Part shown: one piece after another, positions 62,149 to 64,000 of the stretch
Numbering within the stretch: position 1 is the stretch's first letter
Layout: each line of letters begins with the position of its first letter
From: Luzula sylvatica
Taxonomy: Eukaryota > Streptophyta > Magnoliopsida > Poales > Juncaceae
Length of the DNA: 64,000 nt
Assembly (NCBI GenBank): GCA_946800325.1
Contig: OX326958.1
Span: forward strand, 59,699,793-59,763,792
Direction of reading: 5' to 3'
Position numbers and translations under genes: made by a program
The notes under the pieces: model-generated
Databases searched by the model: none
What the model was told of the DNA's origin: nothing
What the model saw: the letters and a program-made list of their open reading frames with translations, nothing else

Positions 62149-64000
62149 GCAAATAACATGTTTTTAGATCAGGTGTATCGTATCTTTTACTACATAACTT
62201 ATTACCAAATTTCAGAAACACTAAGAAAGTTTGTTTTTCGATTCAAAACAAGATTTTAACGCTTTGAGGAGTTCAAATAACGTGTTTTTAGATCATTTGT
62301 ATCGTATCTTTTACTACATAACTTTTCACCAAATTTCACAAACACTAAGAAAGTTTGTTTTTCGATTCAAAACAAGATTTTAACGCTTTGAGGTGTTCAA
62401 ATAACATGTTTTTAGATCATTTGTATCGTATCTTTTAGTACATAACTTTTCACCAAATTTCACAAACACTAAGAAATTTTGTTTTTCGATTCAAAACAAG
62501 ATTTTAACGCTTTGAGGAGTTCAAATAACGTGTTTCTAGATCATTTGTATCGTATCTTTTACTACATAACTTTTCACCAAATTTCACAAACACTAAGAAA
62601 GTTTTTTTTCGATTCAAAACAAGATTTTAACGCTTTGAGGAGTTCAAATAACGTGTTTTTAGATCATTTATATCGTATCTTTTACTACATAACTTTTCAC
62701 CAAATTTCACAAACACCAAGAAAGTTTGTTTTTCGATTCAAAAGAAGATTTTAACGCTTTGAGGTGTTCAAATAACGTGTTTTTAGATCATTTGTGTCGT
62801 ATCTTTTAGTACATAACTTTTCACCAAATCTCCCAAACACTAAGAAAGTTTGTTTTTCCATTCAAAACAAACATTTAACGCTTTGAGCAGTTCAAATAAC
62901 GTGTTTTTAGATCATTTGTATCGTATCTTTTAGTACATCACTTTTCACCAAATTTCACAAACACTAAGAAAGTTTGTTTTTCGATTCAAAACAAGATTTT
63001 AACGCTTTGAGGAGTTCAAATAACGTGTTTTTAGATCATTTGTATCGTATCTTTTAGTACATAACTTTTCACCAAATTTCACAAACACTAAGAAAGTTTG
63101 TTTTTCGATTCAAAACAAGATTTTAACGTTTGGAGGAGTTCAAATAACGTGTTTTTAGATCACTTGTATCATATCTTTTACTACATAACTTTTCACCAAA
63201 TTTCACAAACTCTAAGAAAGTTTGTTTTCCGATTCAAAACAAGATTTTAACGCTTTGAGGGGTTCAAATAATGTGTTTTTAGATCATTCGTATCGTATCT
63301 TTTACTACATAACTTTTCACCAAATTTCGTAAACACTAAGAAAGTTTGTTTTTCGATTCAAAACAAGATTTTAACGCTTTGAGGAGTTCAAATAACGTGT
63401 TTCTAGATCATTTGTATCGTATCTTTTACTACATAACTTTTCGCCAAATTTCACAAACACTAAGAAAGTTTGTTTTTCGATTCAAAACAAGATTTTAACG
63501 CTTTGAGGAGTTCAAACAACGTGTTTCCAGATCATTTGCATCGTATCTTTTAGTACATAACTTTTCACCAAATTTCACAAACACTAAGAAAGTTTGTTTT
63601 TCGATTCAAAACAAGATTTTAACGCTTTGAGGAGTTCAAATAACGTGTTTTTAGATTCTTTGTATCGTATCTTTTAGTACATCACTTTTCACCAAATTTC
63701 ACAAACACTAAGAAAGTTTGTTTTTCGATTCAAAACAAGATTTTAACGCTTTGAGGAGTTCAAATAACGTGTTTTTAGATCATTTGTATCGTATCTTTTA
63801 GTACATAACTTTTCACCAAATTTCACAAACACTAAGGAAATTTGTTTTTCGATTCAAAACAAGATTTTAACGTTTGGAGGAGTTCAAATAACGTGTTTTT
63901 AGATCATTTGTATCCTATCTTTTACTACATAACTTTTCACCAAATTTCACAAACTCTAAGAAAGTTTGTTTTCCGATTCAAAACAAGATTTTAACGCTTT
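62149..64000 (+). repeat. Same HOR, copy 3, lacking three monomers and cut by the window end
   Basis: Relative to copy 2 the shift is 2,852 bp at 62,149 but 2,480 bp from 62,479 onward. Three monomers (372 bp) are therefore missing. They correspond to the region of the GTACATGAC and paired AACGTTTCACC units near 59,590-59,960. From about 63,643 the sequence instead follows 56,205-56,560 at a 7,438-bp shift (ACTAAGGAAA at 56,393 and 63,831). This suggests that the three copies belong to a still longer repeat of about 60 monomers that continues past the window. Confidence 0.7.

Larger units (their letters stand above)
1..64000 (+). repeat. 124-bp AT-rich tandem satellite array (whole window)
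   Basis: Every line of the window is the same monomer in the same orientation. Successive units starting at the CGTATCTTTT motif begin at 1, 125, 249 and 373, and this 124-bp spacing continues to the end, giving about 516 units. The consensus is about 72% AT. A few monomers are 123 bp (one T fewer in the T-run, or AACGGTTTC instead of AACGTGTTTC) or 125 bp (GATTTCAAAAC instead of GATTCAAAAC). No inverted block, transposon or unique spacer interrupts it. Arrays of this size and homogeneity are typical of centromeric or other constitutive heterochromatin in eukaryotes. That role is inferred, because no CENH3 or cytological evidence is visible in sequence. I do not recognise the family. A plant origin is a weak lean only. 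Confidence 0.97.

Noticed and set aside
62479..62754. Open frame of 91 codons
   Set aside because: Third copy of the same accidental frame, 2,480 bp from the previous one. Its conservation reflects recent HOR duplication, not selection on protein.
1..64000. CRISPR array or bacterial repeat region
   Set aside because: There are no unique spacers. The whole 124-bp unit is repeated, and no cas genes or any other genes occur.
1..64000. Promoters, terminators or TATA-like boxes
   Set aside because: AT-rich words and T-runs occur in every monomer as part of the repeat. Nothing distinguishes one as a regulatory site.
1..64000. Plant (soybean-like CentGm) family assignment
   Set aside because: Only a short motif resembles what I remember, the monomer length differs (124 versus about 91-92), and such motifs can arise by chance in AT-rich satellites. 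Kept as a weak hint only.
1..64000. Inverted blocks or telomere-type repeats
   Set aside because: I scanned for reverse-orientation monomers and short G-rich telomeric repeats and saw none.

Overview
The window is one uninterrupted eukaryotic satellite-DNA array. All 64,000 bases are head-to-tail copies, in a single orientation, of an AT-rich monomer whose standard length is 124 bp. That makes roughly 516 monomers. Base counts on my reading of the consensus are 48 T, 41 A, 19 C and 16 G, about 72% AT. I found no gene, RNA gene, transposon, CRISPR array, telomere repeat or non-satellite spacer, and the array runs off both ends. An array like this points to a eukaryotic nuclear chromosome, most likely centromeric or pericentromeric heterochromatin, though subtelomeric or knob heterochromatin is possible. 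I do not recognise the family. A motif of the TGAAAAGTTATG type on the minus strand recalls some plant centromeric satellites, for example soybean CentGm as I remember it. I therefore lean weakly towards a plant, but the species cannot be named from this sequence.

The layout is a nested set of higher-order repeats (HORs), recognisable from private point variants and small indels that recur at fixed distances. (1) About 1-7,939: mixed monomers with a 1,613-bp 13-mer HOR (about 1,560-5,300) inside a 3,969-bp tandem duplication. (2) About 7,940-9,528: a copy of 1-1,590 shifted by 7,939 bp, running into a 7-mer tandem. (3) 9,921 to about 23,167: a highly homogeneous 42-mer HOR of 5,207 bp in about 2.5 copies, each built as 12 + 18 + 12 monomers. 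(4) About 23,168-36,100: diverged monomers, then large shifted duplications (4,343-4,465 bp and 5,209 bp) and a very young 744-bp six-mer duplication. (5) About 36,100-56,175: two 8-kb segments 12,084 bp apart, separated by a 4-kb block that carries an out-of-register deletion. (6) About 56,205-64,000: a 19- to 23-mer HOR in three copies that differ by gain or loss of whole monomers.

Nothing here looks protein-coding. The few open frames start at TTG inside monomers and exist only because a 123-bp monomer variant preserves frame. What can be described is the array's architecture: the HOR map, the dyad symmetries in every monomer, CpG-focused variation, and junctions that record unequal exchange and microhomology deletion. 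Positions of block edges are read by eye and are accurate to about one monomer unless a specific base is given.
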